Part shown: in pieces, positions 10,537 through 21,795 of the stretch | Numbering within the stretch: position 1 is the first letter of the stretch | How the letters are laid out: the number at the start of each line of letters is the position of its first letter | Assembly: GCA_028826165.1 (NCBI GenBank) | Contig: JAPDFW010000067.1 | Coordinates: forward strand, 372,001 to 436,000 | Reading direction: 5' to 3' | From: Anaeramoeba ignava | Lineage: Eukaryota; Metamonada; Anaeramoebidae | Length of the DNA: 64,000 nucleotides | The notes under the pieces: generated by a model | What the model was told of the DNA's origin: nothing | The model's database searches: none | The model's input: only the letters and a program-made list of their open reading frames with translations | Translations under genes and position numbers: made by a program

Positions 10537-11671
10537 AAGTAATTCAAAAACTCCACGCTGTCTAATAATACTAGGTCCACTTTCATCATATTCTTTCTTT
10601 TGAAATCCATACAGATTGGAAAGTAGAAAGTGATGCTAAAATTAACCTCCAAATCCATGATGAATATTTTCTATCTGGATCTGCAATAATTTTAATTTCC
10701 ATTTTATCAGGAATAATTTGTTTAATTTCTTTTTCAAGTCTTTCTTTAAAATTTGGAAATAATGTTGTTCCTCCTGTTAATATAATATTATTGAAAAATC
10801 TTTTCTTGATGAAATATCACATTTCATTATTGAATTATAAATTAATTTTATGAATTCCTTCTAAATCAATTCCAATTATTTTAGGTTCAAATAAACATTC
10901 ACAACATTTAATTTTTCATTTGAAATACTGATAATATCTCCATTTTTAATTCATAAGCTTCTTCTAATTCAGTTTCATTTTTGATTTAATTCTTGTTGAA
11001 AATTAAGAGAACAATAACATAATTTTTCTTTAATATCTTCTTTGCAATTTCAATATCACTTGATTTATCAAATGAATAATCTTGTTCTTTAAGTAATTTA
11101 ATCAAATAATTTGTTAAATCATTTCCTCCAAATTGATATTGATCAATTATATTGTAAATTTCATATCCTTCATAAATTGGTTCAGTAAAAGTAATTTCAT
11201 GTCCAATTCCAAAAACAAATCCAGTTGTTCTTCCTGTTGAATATAATGTTAATATTCCTGAATTTCCAAGATAAAATGCTGGTGTATTAAATGTTTCAAA
11301 CATGATTTCTTGTATTTTTTTTTTTAAATTTCTTGGATTAAATGGAGAATCAGCTATTAAAACTGGATGTTCTTCAGGTGCAATTTTCAGTTCATTATAA
11401 AAAGATATGATGCCACATTTTCTCCATATTATCCCAATTTTCAATAATTCCTTTTTGAATTGGATAACTTAAATTTTATTTCTTTTATTTCTTTGTTTCA
11501 TTTCCAATATATTGTGATTTAGATAAATTTGTTAAATTCGATTCATTTATTAAATTCCCAATAATATTTTTGTATTCTTTTTGTAAATCATCTCCAGCAA
11601 AAACCTGATCTAATTTCAAATGAACCATTATCAATAACAATAGCTTGATAATCAATATCTTCTTCAATCAT
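10537..11671 (-). pseudogene. Divergent actin-family gene, copy 4, heavily frame-broken
   Basis: Fourth tandem copy, recognisable throughout: LKLDQVFAGDDL and [19 protein letters not shown] near the start, then [20 protein letters not shown], and ending near GPSIIRQRG. At least eight one-base differences in homopolymers split it into short frames, more than in copies 2 and 3. Start ATG is at 11669..11671. It sits at the edge of a zone (about 10.2-21.8 kb) where most genes carry such breaks, so low consensus quality is a live alternative to true decay. Confidence 0.75.
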
Positions 11672-11789
11672 TTTATTTAAAAAGAAAAATGAAAAATGAA
11701 AAATGAAAAATAGAATTAGGGATAAAAATGAAAATTGAGGAATTTTGTTTTATTTAACGATTTATTAAGAAGAGAAAAGAATTGAAAAG

Positions 11790-13597
11790 AAAAAGTAATT
11801 AATTAGGAAGTAGAACAAAAACAAGTAAAATATTTCTGTAATTCATGATCAACTGGGAAATGACTATTAAAAATCTTGCACATTAATTACTAATAAAAAC
11901 AACAATAAAAATTAAAATTCATTTATAAAAATTAAAAAATTTATAAAATTAAAATTAATTTACCTTCTTGATAAGAATTTTTCAAAAAGATTCAATTTTT
12001 GGAAGAATTGAATCAAAAAGAATTAAATGAGAAGGAAGATGAACATTTTGAGGATCAGAAAGAAAATTTTTATGAAGAAAATCAAGTGGATTAGCAAAAA
12101 CGATCAGCTTCATCAACATAATGGGTTCACTACTTGGTGAACAATCAAGAAATCCATTGATATATTCTTATGAATATGACTGTAAAAAGGTGTTGAATGA
12201 CAAGGAGTGAGAAATAAAACTGAAATTTCTTTTGATTTTTCTGTTCAAATGATTAGTTTCTTTTTGAATAAAGAAAAACATCAATTCGTCCTTTTTGATG
12301 AACATAACCCAAATATACTCCCCTGTCCATTCAAGCTGGGTTATATAAGAACTGAGAGGAATCAAATTACCCCAAAATTTACTTCTTGTTTTCCGAGGTT
12401 TTGTTTGGGTTTTTCTTTCCTTCTTTTGAGAAAAAAAGTCCTTCTTTTTCAGTTTTGGATCATCTGAAAATGAAGAAGAAAATGATGAAATGATTCTTGA
12501 TAGAGAACTTGCAGAATAAAATCACCATCAAGGATGAATAGGAGGAGATGAAACGGAATTCTTTTAGACTGGAGATGCTATAAAAAGCCAATATCAAACA
12601 AAATAATCCAAAAAGGAAGAAGCACTTTTGTTGGAGTATTTTTTCTCATCTCAAAACAAAAACACCGTGAATGAAAATGGAAGCAATGAAGTGAGAATCA
12701 AAGGCGTTGCAAAAGAGAGAAACCAGAACCATCTGTGAGTTCATAAAAGGAGCCTCTGTCTTCGAGAAAATTAAACTTGAGAAAAATTGATTTGAACAAT
12801 TGTAAAAGAACCAAATAAAAACTATCTAATAAAACAGAAACAATAAAAACACTGAAACTAATTGGAAAAAGTCTCAATGCTAATTGTTCAATTTTTCTCC
12901 AAGTTTTGATGCGGGAGAATATCATAGAAATATCAGAAAAATGAAAAAATTGCGCTTTGTTGGACGAACTATAAACCAATTGAAAATAAAAATATTCCAA
13001 AAATTTTGTTGTGAAATTTTTGGTTTTTGATAATAATATAAACAACGATAATTAATGTAGTTTCAAAGAATTTGCAAGAGTTCTTGTACTTAAATAAAAT
13101 GCGAGCCAAGAAATCAAATTTAAGAGCAACTTTTTTAATTTAAATTTTTTAATTTAAATTTTTTAATTTGAATTTTTTGATTTAAATTTTTTAATTTGAA
13201 TTTTTTAATTTGAATTTTTTAATAAATTACTGAAAATTTTGCAACAGATTTATTAAACCAATCAATTGAAATTTTCCAAACAAATAAATCACATAATGAA
13301 GCAAATGCTGCTTGTAAAATTCTTGGTGAAAGAATTAAAATCCAATTTTTATCAAGTTGAAAAATTTGAAGTATTTTATAAAGAACAGCAAAAATTAACG
13401 GATGAAGAAAACCTCTTAATTTTTCTTTTCCATTCCCAAAGTTAAATATCCATATTTAAATACTATATTATGAGCTACTTCAAGACTTTGCCAATATTCA
13501 TCTGGACAAAAAAAAGCATAATTGATGATTGCATTAATTATTCTAAAAATGTCAAAATTAAATAAAGAATTAAATCTGATTTTTGAAAGAATTTCAT
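11790..13597 (-). CDS. PIGB: GPI mannosyltransferase 3 (PIG-B / Gpi10 family), frame-broken
   Basis: ER multi-pass glycosyltransferase that adds the third mannose to the GPI anchor from dolichol-phosphate-mannose. I recognise it by joining frames on the minus strand: [20 protein letters not shown] with the catalytic Asp-Glu pair (about 13520..13460), [27 protein letters not shown] (about 12760), [20 protein letters not shown] (about 12190..12140), then [19 protein letters not shown] and [12 protein letters not shown] near the C-terminus. These match successive conserved parts of PIG-B, including the luminal CHATPYYSH-like motif. ATG at 13597..13595. An AT-repeat intron lies near 13139..13225, and a second intron near 11892..11965. 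At least ten single-base slips break the frame, so exact ends are approximate. Conservation over the full length argues for a recently functional or misassembled gene. Confidence 0.8.
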
Positions 13598-13686
13598 TTT
13601 AAAAATTAAGAAAAATGAAAAATGAAAAATGAAAAATGAAAAAAAAAAATAATATTTTATTTTAATCCCATTTTTGAAGATAATTT

Positions 13687-16167
13687 TTAATATTTTTGTA
13701 ACTTTTGATATAATTCAATATATTCTTCGTTACTCATTTTATTTATCAATTCTTCATCAATTTCATCTACATTTATTGTTCTATTTTTAATTGAATCAAA
13801 TTATACTTTTTGATTCTTTTGATTGATTTAAATAAATTTCTTTTTCATTTTTCTAAATTGGAATAATTTCCAAAAATTCTTTTTATTAATTTTTGTTGAT
13901 CAACATTTTTGAGGTAATTTTTAAAGCTTTTTAATTTCTTTGAGTGATTTTCAAGTCATTTTCCTTTTCAATATTTAATAAATCATTTTCCAATCCAATA
14001 TCATAAGCGAAGATTTTCTCAATGAATTTCCTCTCATGTTCTTTTAGAAAAATCTGTTCACTATTAACAAGCATAAGGCGGTAGTATTTTTCTTTTTATG
14101 ATTTTTGAATTTGAATTCATTTCATCTATTTGATTTGAATTATTTTCGTTTCAACTACAATTTTTAAATTTTCATGTCTTTTTGTGAATGATAATGTGAA
14201 TAAAAAGAAAAGGTATTATTTTTCCTTGTGCATTTTTCATTTCTCCATACATTATAAACAGCTCTTATTTAATTTAATTTAAATTTTGATTTTATATAAA
14301 TTTTAATTTTAATTTAATTTTTGATTTTTGATTTAAAATTTAATTTGATTTTGATTTTATTTAAATTTAATTTTAGATTTGGATTTTGATTTAAATTAAT
14401 TTAAATTTAATTTGATTTTGATTTGATTTTTGATTTTTGAAATTTTGATTTTGATTTAATTTTGATTTTTAATTTGATTTTGATTTTAATTTGATTTTGG
14501 ATTTATTTTGATTTTAATTTAGATTTTATTTTAATTTGATTTTATTTTTGATTTTTAAATTTTGATTTTGAAATTTTGATTTTGATTTTTGGATTTGATT
14601 TTGATTTTGATTTTGATTTTGATTTTGATTTTGATTTGATTTTGATTTTTTTGATTTTTGATTTAATTTTGATTTTGATTTTGATTTGATTTTGATTTTG
14701 ATTTTGGATTTAATTTTTGATTTTGATTTTTTTTGATTTTGATTTTTGATTTTTGATTTGAATTTTGATTTTGATTTTTGATTTTGATTTTGATTTTGAT
14801 TTGATTTTGATTTTGATTTTGATTTTGATTTTGATTTTGATTTTAATTTTGATTTTGATTTTGATTTTGATTTTGATTTTGATTTTGATTTTGATTTTGA
14901 TTTTGATTTTGATTTTGATTTTGATTTTGATTTTGATTTTGATTTAAAAGTTTACTTATCAATTGCTCGTGGACTTGTTTGTCTATTTTTGTTTTGAATT
15001 TTAATTTTAATTTTAATTTTAATTTTTATAAATAAATTTTAATTATAATTATAATGTACCTAATATACATCCTGATAATTTTGAAATTAAAATTTTCAAT
15101 TCTTTGAACTTGTTGATTAAATAATTTCAAAGTCATCTTTTCCGATTTTTCAACTTTTAACTTCATTAACAATATGACGACAAAATAAACAATTCATTTC
15201 AAAATTAAGAGAAGTTAGTATTTATAAGTTGCAAAAAGCTTCTTCAGCTGTATATTTTCTGCCACAACAATATGGATTAGAACAAAATATGATTCTGATT
15301 GAGTTTTAGAATCAGCTTCCAATTTTTTTCTAATTTTAGCAATTCTATAAATTGTTGTATCAATAAATGATTTGAAATCAATAAAATAAAGATTTTTTTT
15401 GATTTGAGTGTGACTTGTAATTATTTCTTCAGAACGTGAATCATATTTTTTTTCTAATTTCTCTTTAATTGTTTTAAAATTAATAAGTTTATGCTTTTCT
15501 AGTGTATTCAATGATTTTTGAACTTGTTTCATTGGAAGATGTAATCTTTGTGAAATTTGTTGTTCTGTGATACTTTGATAAAATTAATTATAAATATAAT
15601 TATAAATATAATTATAAATTTAATGATAAATATAATTATAAATATAAATATAAATTTAATTATAAATTTAATTATAAATTTAATTATAAATTTAATTATA
15701 AATTTAGTTATAAATTTAATTATAAATATAATTATAAATTTAATGATAAATATAATTATAAATATAATTATAAATTTAATTATAAATTTAATTATAAATT
15801 TTATTATAAATATAATTATAAATTTAATTATATAAATTTATTATAAATTTTATTATAAATTTAATTATAAAATATAATTATAAATTTAATTATAAATATA
15901 ATTATAAATATAATTATAAATATAATTATAAATATAATTATAAATTTAATTATAAATTTAATTATAAATTTAATTATAAATTTAATTATAAATTTAATTA
16001 TAAATATAATTATAAATTAATTATATAAATATAATTATAAATTTAATTATAAATTTTTACTCTTTTTTTCATGAAGAAGTGTATCAATAATAATAAATTT
16101 CTACTTGATTATAAAAACCACGAACAACTAATTTAACAAGTAATTCCATCTCACTACAATGATTCAT
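13687..16167 (-). CDS. GTF2E1: Transcription initiation factor IIE, alpha subunit (TFIIE-alpha), frame-broken
   Basis: General transcription factor that recruits and stimulates TFIIH at RNA polymerase II promoters. Exon 1 (ATG 16167..16165) gives MELLVKLVVRGFYNQVE then, after one extra T, IDTLLHEKK. A repeat-filled intron follows. The next exon (about 15585 down to 15060) gives ITEQQISQRLHLPMKQVQKS, the winged-helix region, then YFIDFKSFIDTTIYRIAKIR and the zinc ribbon (FCSNPYCCGRKYTAEEAF and MNCLFCRHIV, in two frames). A small exon lies near 14950..14985, and the last one ends with INKMSNEEYIELYQKL and a stop at 13689..13687, like the end of other TFIIE-alpha proteins. Several one-base slips occur. 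Exon borders between 14985 and 14100 are uncertain because of the repeat. Confidence 0.8.
14250..14945. repeat. (GATTTT)n microsatellite inside a TFIIE-alpha intron
   Basis: About 700 bp of GATTTT hexamers, pure at 14780..14943 and degenerate towards 14250. On the gene strand it reads AAAATC. Exons on either side belong to TFIIE-alpha, so this is taken as intron. In exons elsewhere in the window the same hexamer encodes Asn-Gln repeats. Confidence 0.8.
15585..16056. repeat. ATAATTATAAATTTA-type tandem repeat, TFIIE-alpha intron 1
   Basis: About 470 bp of a 12-bp unit (AATTATAAATTT and AATTATAAATAT variants) filling the intron between the first exon and the winged-helix exon. The long open frames over it encode only Ile/Asn/Leu repeats and are not genes. 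Confidence 0.85.
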
Positions 16168-16233
16168 TTTAAATAAATAATGAAAAAATGAAAAAATGAA
16201 AAATAAAAAAATGAAATTTTTTTTTTGTTTTAT

Positions 16234-17131
16234 TCAAAAATTTTTTCTTGTTTTTTCCCAAAATCCATCTTTTTGTAAAACTTTAAATTTAATATTTGTA
16301 AACAATTTAATTTTTTGATTAATTTTTTGAAAGTAATTTTGATTATATTTTTTTAAATCATTTTTGTTCAATTTTAAATCTTGATTTTCAATAAAAATAT
16401 TATTTAAATCAATTGAATTATTAAATTCTTTAAAAGATTCTAATTCACTTTTAGATAAAATATGAGCAACTATGATATCTTCTTTTCAAAACTGGAGAGA
16501 TCTTGATTCAAGTCGTTGCTTTTTCTTTTTCCCATCACTTTTTCTCTTCCTATTTGATGAAGGAACCCTTTTTCAATTTTGGAGTTCTTTGTCTTTATTT
16601 TTTGATCTTTTCTTTTGTTCCACTTTTTGATCTTGATCAGTTTTATTTGTATTATTTTTGAACAACACCATCCAGTCATTTTTGGTCACTGAACAAGAAA
16701 CAAGATTTGATGAACGAACACAATTCGAAATGTGGAAGGTGCGTTCTTTCATTTCTAAATGTTCTAATGATTTTGCCACAAACTCGACAAAAATTAAGAT
16801 CATTGAAAATAAGATCTTGATTTTTCGAAATTTGAGCTTCAGTTTCAACAAGATTTTCGAAGTCTTTTTGGATTTTTTTCTTTCCTTCCCAAGAATCTAA
16901 GCATCGATTTAAATGTTCTCTTCTTCGTAATTCATGTAGATCTGTTAAATCTTTTTGACAAAATTGACAAATAATTTTTTCATTTTGAATTTCAATTAAA
17001 TTTTCATTTTGATTTTCAATTAAATTTTGATTTTCATTTTGGATTTGATTATCTAAACATTGATTAACATGTGATTCAATTTGATTTTGATTTAAATGAG
17101 AAAGATCTATTTGACAAACTGGACAATTCAT
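16234..17131 (-). CDS. UBZ4-like zinc-finger protein, frame-broken downstream
   Basis: ATG at 17131..17129. The first 130 codons hold three Cys-rich fingers. CPVCQIDLSHL followed by ESHVNQCLD, and CQFCQKDLTDLHELRRREHL followed by NRCLD, fit C-x2-C-x(11-12)-H-x3-C, the UBZ4/C2HC type seen in DNA-repair proteins such as SLX4. A third, CRVCGKIIRTFRNERTHL, is more divergent. NQ/NE linkers separate fingers 1 and 2. Near 16690 the frame shifts, and the continuation (DWMVLFKNN, a Lys/Arg-rich stretch, then SKSELESFKEFNNSIDLNN) ends at a stop at 16236..16234. The UBZ4 resemblance suggests ubiquitin binding, perhaps in repair. I see no SAP, BTB or nuclease domain, so an SLX4 name is not justified. Confidence 0.6.
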
Positions 17132-17215
17132 AAAACAAAAAAAATGAAAAAATGAAAAAATGAAAAATGAATTTAATTGATTTTTTTATTTGAAAAAGAA
17201 AGAAAAAGAAAGAAT

Positions 17216-17307
17216 TTTAATTTTAATTTTGATTTTGATTTTAATTTGATTTTGATTTTGATTTGATTTTGATTTTAATTTGATTTTGATTTTAATTTGA
17301 TTTTGAT
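17216..17307. repeat. Degenerate GATTTT/AATTTT repeat between genes
   Basis: Hexamer-like repeat filling most of the gap between the pyrophosphatase stop and the zinc-finger gene start. Confidence 0.6.
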
Positions 17308-18831
17308 TTAAATATCATTTGAAAAAACTTTTTGATATTCTTGAATTGCTTTTGTAATAACTTCTTTTGCTTCTTCAGGTCCTTTTGGTTCATCAACTTT
17401 AACAGTTTTATTTTCAAGAACTTTATAATCTTTGAAAAATTTTCTAATTTCAACTAATCTATGTTGTGGAAGTTCTTTAACGTCATGATAATCTTTGTAT
17501 TCAGGATCATCTAAATGAACTGCAATAATTTTATCATCATTTTCATCACAATCAATCATAGGAACTAATCCAATAGGACGAATTCTTAAAATAGTTAATG
17601 GATAAACCTTTATTTTAAATTTGATTTTAATTTTAATTTTAATTTTAAATTTAATTTTAATTTTAATTTATTTTTAATTTATTTTATAAATGAATTTTAA
17701 TATTTATTTTAATTTTAATTTTAAATTTTAATTTTAATTTTAATTTTAAATTTTAATTTTAATTTAAATTTTAATTTTTGATTTTAATTTTTAATTTTAA
17801 TTTTAATTTTAATTTTTAATTTTTAATTTTAATTTTAATTTTTATTATAATTTTAATTTTAATTTTTAATTTTAAATTTTTAATTTTAATTTTAATTTTA
17901 ATTTTAATTTTAAAATTTTAATTTTAATTTTAATTTTAATTTAAATTTTAATTTTAATTTTAATTTTAATTTTAATTTTAATTTTAATTTTAATTTTAAT
18001 TTTAATTTTAATTTTTAATTTAAATTTTAATTTTAATTTTAATTTTAATTTTTAATTTTAATTTTAATTATAATTTTATTTTTAAATTTAATTTCAATTT
18101 TAATTTTAATTTTAATTTATTTTTAATTTTAATTTTAATTTTAATTTTAATTTTAATTTTAATTTTTATTATAATTTTAATTTTAATTATACTTCGCTTT
18201 GCATTAAAACTAAAACATCAATAGGATCATGATCTTCTCCAAGTGTTTGAGGAATAAATCCATAATTTGTTGCTTTTTTTTTAATTAAATAAAATATTGA
18301 ATAAATTTTCAGAAAAAATATTGATTTAAATATTTTGTAAATAAAAAATTGATTTAATACGATAAACAACTGATGAATAAAGAACTCTATCAGCACGTAA
18401 CAAACCAGTTTCTTTATCTAATTCATATTTAACTTTTGAACCTTTTGGGATTTCAATAACTAAAACAACAAACAATTTTGATTTTATAAATGAATTTTAA
18501 TTTTAATTTTAATTTTAATTTTAATTATAATTTTAATTTTAATTTTAATTATAATTTTAATTATAATTTTATTTTAATTTTATAAATGAATTTTAATATT
18601 AATCTTAATTATAATTATAATTTTAATTATTTTAATTTTTGATTTTAATTTTAATTTTAATTGAGAATTTAAAATGAATTTACCTGCATTGCATTCATTT
18701 GGTGGATCTTCACCTGGTTCAATTCCATGCCAAGGATGAAGAACAGAACTTTGATGTACATTCTGTTTTTTCTTTTTTTCTGATTTAGATTTTGATTGTT
18801 GAAATTGTTGCCAAGCTTTATCAGAATTCAT
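17308..18831 (-). CDS. PPA: Soluble inorganic pyrophosphatase, plant/prokaryote-type family I
   Basis: Hydrolyses pyrophosphate to two phosphates, pulling biosynthetic reactions forward. Four exons on the minus strand: 18831..18684, 18459..18361, 18272..18193 and 17607..17308. Phases agree at every GT-AG junction and give a complete 208-residue protein with no slips. Family features: [57 protein letters not shown], the active-site Asp cluster [49 protein letters not shown] and [14 protein letters not shown]. This pattern is the plant-type soluble enzyme rather than the longer animal/yeast cytosolic type. Cytosolic location is likely; there is no clear targeting peptide. Introns 1 and 3 (17608..18192 is 585 bp) are AT repeats. 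Confidence 0.95.
17608..18192. repeat. (TTTTAA)n intron 3 of the pyrophosphatase gene
   Basis: Between the codons for QSE and VYPL. Nearly pure TTTTAA/AATTTT hexamers with scattered length changes; splice sites gtataatt and ataaag on the gene strand. Intron 1 (18460..18683) has the same repeat in a shorter form, whereas intron 2 (18273..18360) is non-repetitive. Confidence 0.9.
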
Positions 18832-19045
18832 TTTTGAAAAAGAAAAATGAAAAAAAAAAAATAAAAAAAAATTATTAAAAATAACAAAATTACTAATTTT
18901 TGTTTTAAAAATAAAATTAAAAAGAATTTTGATTTTATTTGATTTGTTTTGTTTTAATTCCCTAAAAAAAAAAAAAAAAACTAAAAAGAAATTTAATAGC
19001 AATCATTTCAAAAGATCTCATTAAAAAGTTTTATGATTCTAAAGT

Positions 19046-19615
19046 TTAAAGATTTATTTTTAGAATCATAAATTTTTGAATATCTTGCATTTTTGTTCTG
19101 TTTTCTTTGATCAAATTAGTTAAATTATCCTATAGAAATGAATAAGTATTAAATTTATATTGAAACTATTTAGAATATTTGGGAAAAGATTCATTGAAAG
19201 GAAATTAATTTAAATACATTTCTTTTGTTAAAAATTCTAATCTTTTCGAAATGTTTGTTTGTGACTCTTCAAGTGATTGTTCAACAAGAACTGGTCCAAT
19301 TAATTTAAAAATTTTAGAGTCATCATCAAGTAGTTTTAATTCCTTAATAAATATTTAATTTTTTTATTTCGTTTTGTTTGTCAAAATTTTAATTGATAAT
19401 AAATTTAAATTCTAAATTAAAAATTGTTTGTTTTTTTTTTGATTTACATCTTGAACTAATTTTGTTTCATTTATTTTTGTTTCAAATTCAAACTGATTTT
19501 GTGCGTATTTATTAATTTCTTTTATTTTTATTTTTAATTTTTAATTTAATTTTTAATTCTATTTTGTTTTTAATTATAACTTTTTGTAAATCTCTAAATT
19601 CAAGTGATTGTTCAT
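19046..19615 (-). CDS. PFDN6: Prefoldin subunit 6
   Basis: Beta-type subunit of the prefoldin hexamer, which delivers unfolded actin and tubulin to the TRiC/CCT chaperonin. Exons on the minus strand encode KEINKYAQNQFEFETKINET then KLVQD, followed across an intron (gtaaatc to attaag) by ELKLLDDDSKIFKLIGPVLV, EQSLEESQTNISKRLEFLTK and, after another intron ending ttctatag, DNLTNLIKENRTKMQDIQKF. This is the coiled-coil, beta-hairpin, coiled-coil plan of subunit 6, and GPVLVEQ is its signature. Stop at 19048..19046. The candidate ATG at 19615..19613 gives MNNHLNLEIYKK, but the first splice junction and the KEM junction do not keep phase, so one or two base errors are likely. It lies in the same window as the divergent actins, probably by chance. 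Confidence 0.82.
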
Positions 19616-19775
19616 TTAAAAATAAAATGAAAAATTGAAAAATGAAAAATGAAAATTCATTTTTTTTCTTTCCAAAAAAATGAATGAAATTTTATTTTTG
19701 GTCAAATGAAGAACCAAAAATTATCAAAAATGAAACCAATTAAAATAATAAAACCAATTAAATTTAAATTTGAAA

Positions 19776-21160
19776 ATGAAAACGAAAAACAAAATTAAAC
19801 AAATTTCATCAGGTTTTTCAATAATTTTCCTTTTCGAAAATGGAAAAGCAATAGAATATTCAAATAAAAATGATTCAAATCAAAATCCTTCAAAAATCAA
19901 ATTGAAGAAAAATATTCAAAAAGTAACTGTTGGTTCTCAAACAGCTATTTTAACAAAAGAAGGAAAATGTATTTGCCAAAGGAGATTATATTAAATTCAA
20001 AAATAAAAGAATTTATCAATATTTCATCATTAATTGAAGATACAAATGATAGAGTAATTCAAAATATTGTTTCTGGAAACGGATCAATTTACTTATTAAC
20101 TTCAAATCAAAATGCTTAAGGATTGGTTCAAATAGTTTTGGTCAACTTTTTGGTTTGATTCATCCAAATTTCTTACAAAAACCAATTTTAATGATGAAAA
20201 ATGTTTCTAAATATTTTCAGGAAATACTTCTCAATTTGTTTTCTTTTAAAAATTCAAAATTATTTGGATGCGGATATAATAGCCATCCTAGTCAGTTAGG
20301 AGAATCAAAAATTGAAGATGAAAAACTATCATATAAACCAACCAAAATCCAAAATATTCCAAAAGGCAAAATAATTGTATTCAATCTGGATATCTTCATT
20401 CAATAATATTGATTGAAAATAAATGAAAATGAAAATCAAAAAGAAAACTTTATTCATGTAGAGTGATTATATATAGGCATCAAAAATGCTTACATTCATC
20501 TATATTTACTGAAATCAAAATCCTTTTTATTTAAAACGATAATATTCTTGATTTTTCTTGTGGACATTCTCATACTTTGATTTTAACTTCCCAATTGTGC
20601 TTTTGAAACCTTTTTAGTCAGGAAATAAAAACAAAAATTAAATCAATTTCAATTCAAATTAAACTTCCTAAATTAGAATTTAATGGAAATATTTCAATTA
20701 TCCATATTTCTTGTGGATATCACAAATCATTTCTTTATTATTTCTTCTTATTTTTCATCTCTTCTTTTCCAATCTTGAAGAAGATTTGATAAAATTATTT
20801 GAAGAAAAGAAAAATTTTGTGATATTTTTATTTAAACGAAAAATGGAGAAAATAATTGAAGCTCATAAATTAATATTGAAATATAGATTAAATCAAAATC
20901 CAAAATCAAAATCAAATTGAAAAACTTCAAAAAGAAATTATTTTCAAATAAATCAATTTAAAAGAATCAAATCAAATATTTGAAATGATTTATTCCAAAC
21001 AAATCCATAAAATTATATTTAGAAATTAAAAGAAATTATAAATTCAAATGAAAAATTGAAGAAAGTAATGAAAATTTTTTTAAATGAAAATGAAAAGATA
21101 ATTGAAATTGAAAAATATAAATTTCAAAAATTAATATATGTAAGTAATAATTATATCAGG
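19776..21160 (+). pseudogene. RCC1-repeat and BTB-domain protein gene, frame-broken
   Basis: Joining frames gives RCC1-like blades: ISSGFSIIFLFENGKAIEYS, KVTVGSQTAILTKEGKCI, SGNGSIYLLTSNQNA, GSNSFGQLFG, KLFGCGYNSHPSQLGESK, SGYLHSIILIE, DFSCGHSHTLILTS and ISCGYHKSFL. A region like the start of a BTB fold follows (DLIKLFEEKK and IIEAHKLILKYRLNQ, 20780..20890). It would be a beta-propeller plus BTB adaptor, as in RCC1/BTB proteins. The frame changes at least six times and a stop sits between most blades, so no single product can be read. The start at 19776 is the first in-frame ATG; an ATG upstream at about 19730 in another frame is possible. No clear 3' end. Confidence 0.6.
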
Positions 21161-21395
21161 GAATGTTTTTATATCCTTTGGCGATAAATCTAATACAAGT
21201 TACAGACCCACTGTTGAATTAAATGGCAAATAAATCACAAATATTTGAATATTGGTTATACAAATCAAATTAAAAGATAAATTCAAATTACACGAAATAA
21301 TGAAATTGAAATTGGAATTGATTATTTTTCAATTAAATCAAACAAATCAAATTTGTTTGATTTATTAATTAACAAATTAATGAAATCAAAATTAA
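21161..21395. other. Remnant coding-like DNA downstream of the RCC1/BTB gene
   Basis: AT-rich sequence with short frames. One, GNVFISFGDKSNTSYRPTVE at 21160..21230, has less biased composition than its surroundings, but I cannot assign it. It may be the rest of the RCC1/BTB gene. Confidence 0.3.
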
Positions 21396-21795
21396 CAAAA
21401 AGAAAAACAATTTAAAGAGAAATTATTGAAAAACCAAAAGATAAAAAGATAAAACAGATAAATATTCCAAAAATATTATTTTAAATTAAAAAGTACAAAT
21501 TAAAATAAATTAAAGAAAAATTTAAAAACAAAAAGATCATTTTTCTTTTTCTTTTTCTTTTCTCTTTTCCTTTTAAAAAACCAAAAAAGTAAGAAAAAAC
21601 ATAAAAATAACACAAAAACAAAACCTAAATATTTATTTTTATTTTTATATTTTTATTTATTTTTATTTTAACATTTAAAAAGCAAAAACAACAAAAATTC
21701 AAAAACACAAAGTGAGAAAAAAAAACATAAAAAAACAATCAAGTTATTTTTTTTTTTATTTTATTATTTTTATTTTTATTTAAAGAAAAACAAAA
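21396..21795 (+). repeat. Duplicated 5' region of the FG-GAP surface genes (also at about 24905..25324)
   Basis: The sequence before copy 1 recurs before copy 2: AACAAAAAGAAAAACAATTT, GATAAAACAGATAAATATTC, CTTTTCTCTTTTCCTTTTAA, then AAGTAAGAAAAAACATAAAA and CACAAAAACA, in the same order with small gaps. The duplication therefore took the promoter and leader with the gene, so the two copies probably share regulation. Confidence 0.75.

Noticed and set aside
12207-12467. Plus-strand frame of 86 codons
   Set aside because: It is antisense to PIGB, whose motifs are recognisable on the minus strand across the same bases.
14765-14947. Open frame encoding long Ile-Leu repeats
   Set aside because: It is a reading of the (GATTTT)n microsatellite inside a TFIIE-alpha intron; the composition follows directly from the repeat.
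15557-15835. Ile-Asn-Leu repeat frame on the plus strand
   Set aside because: It lies over the tandem repeat of TFIIE-alpha intron 1, on the opposite strand, with no start context or family match.
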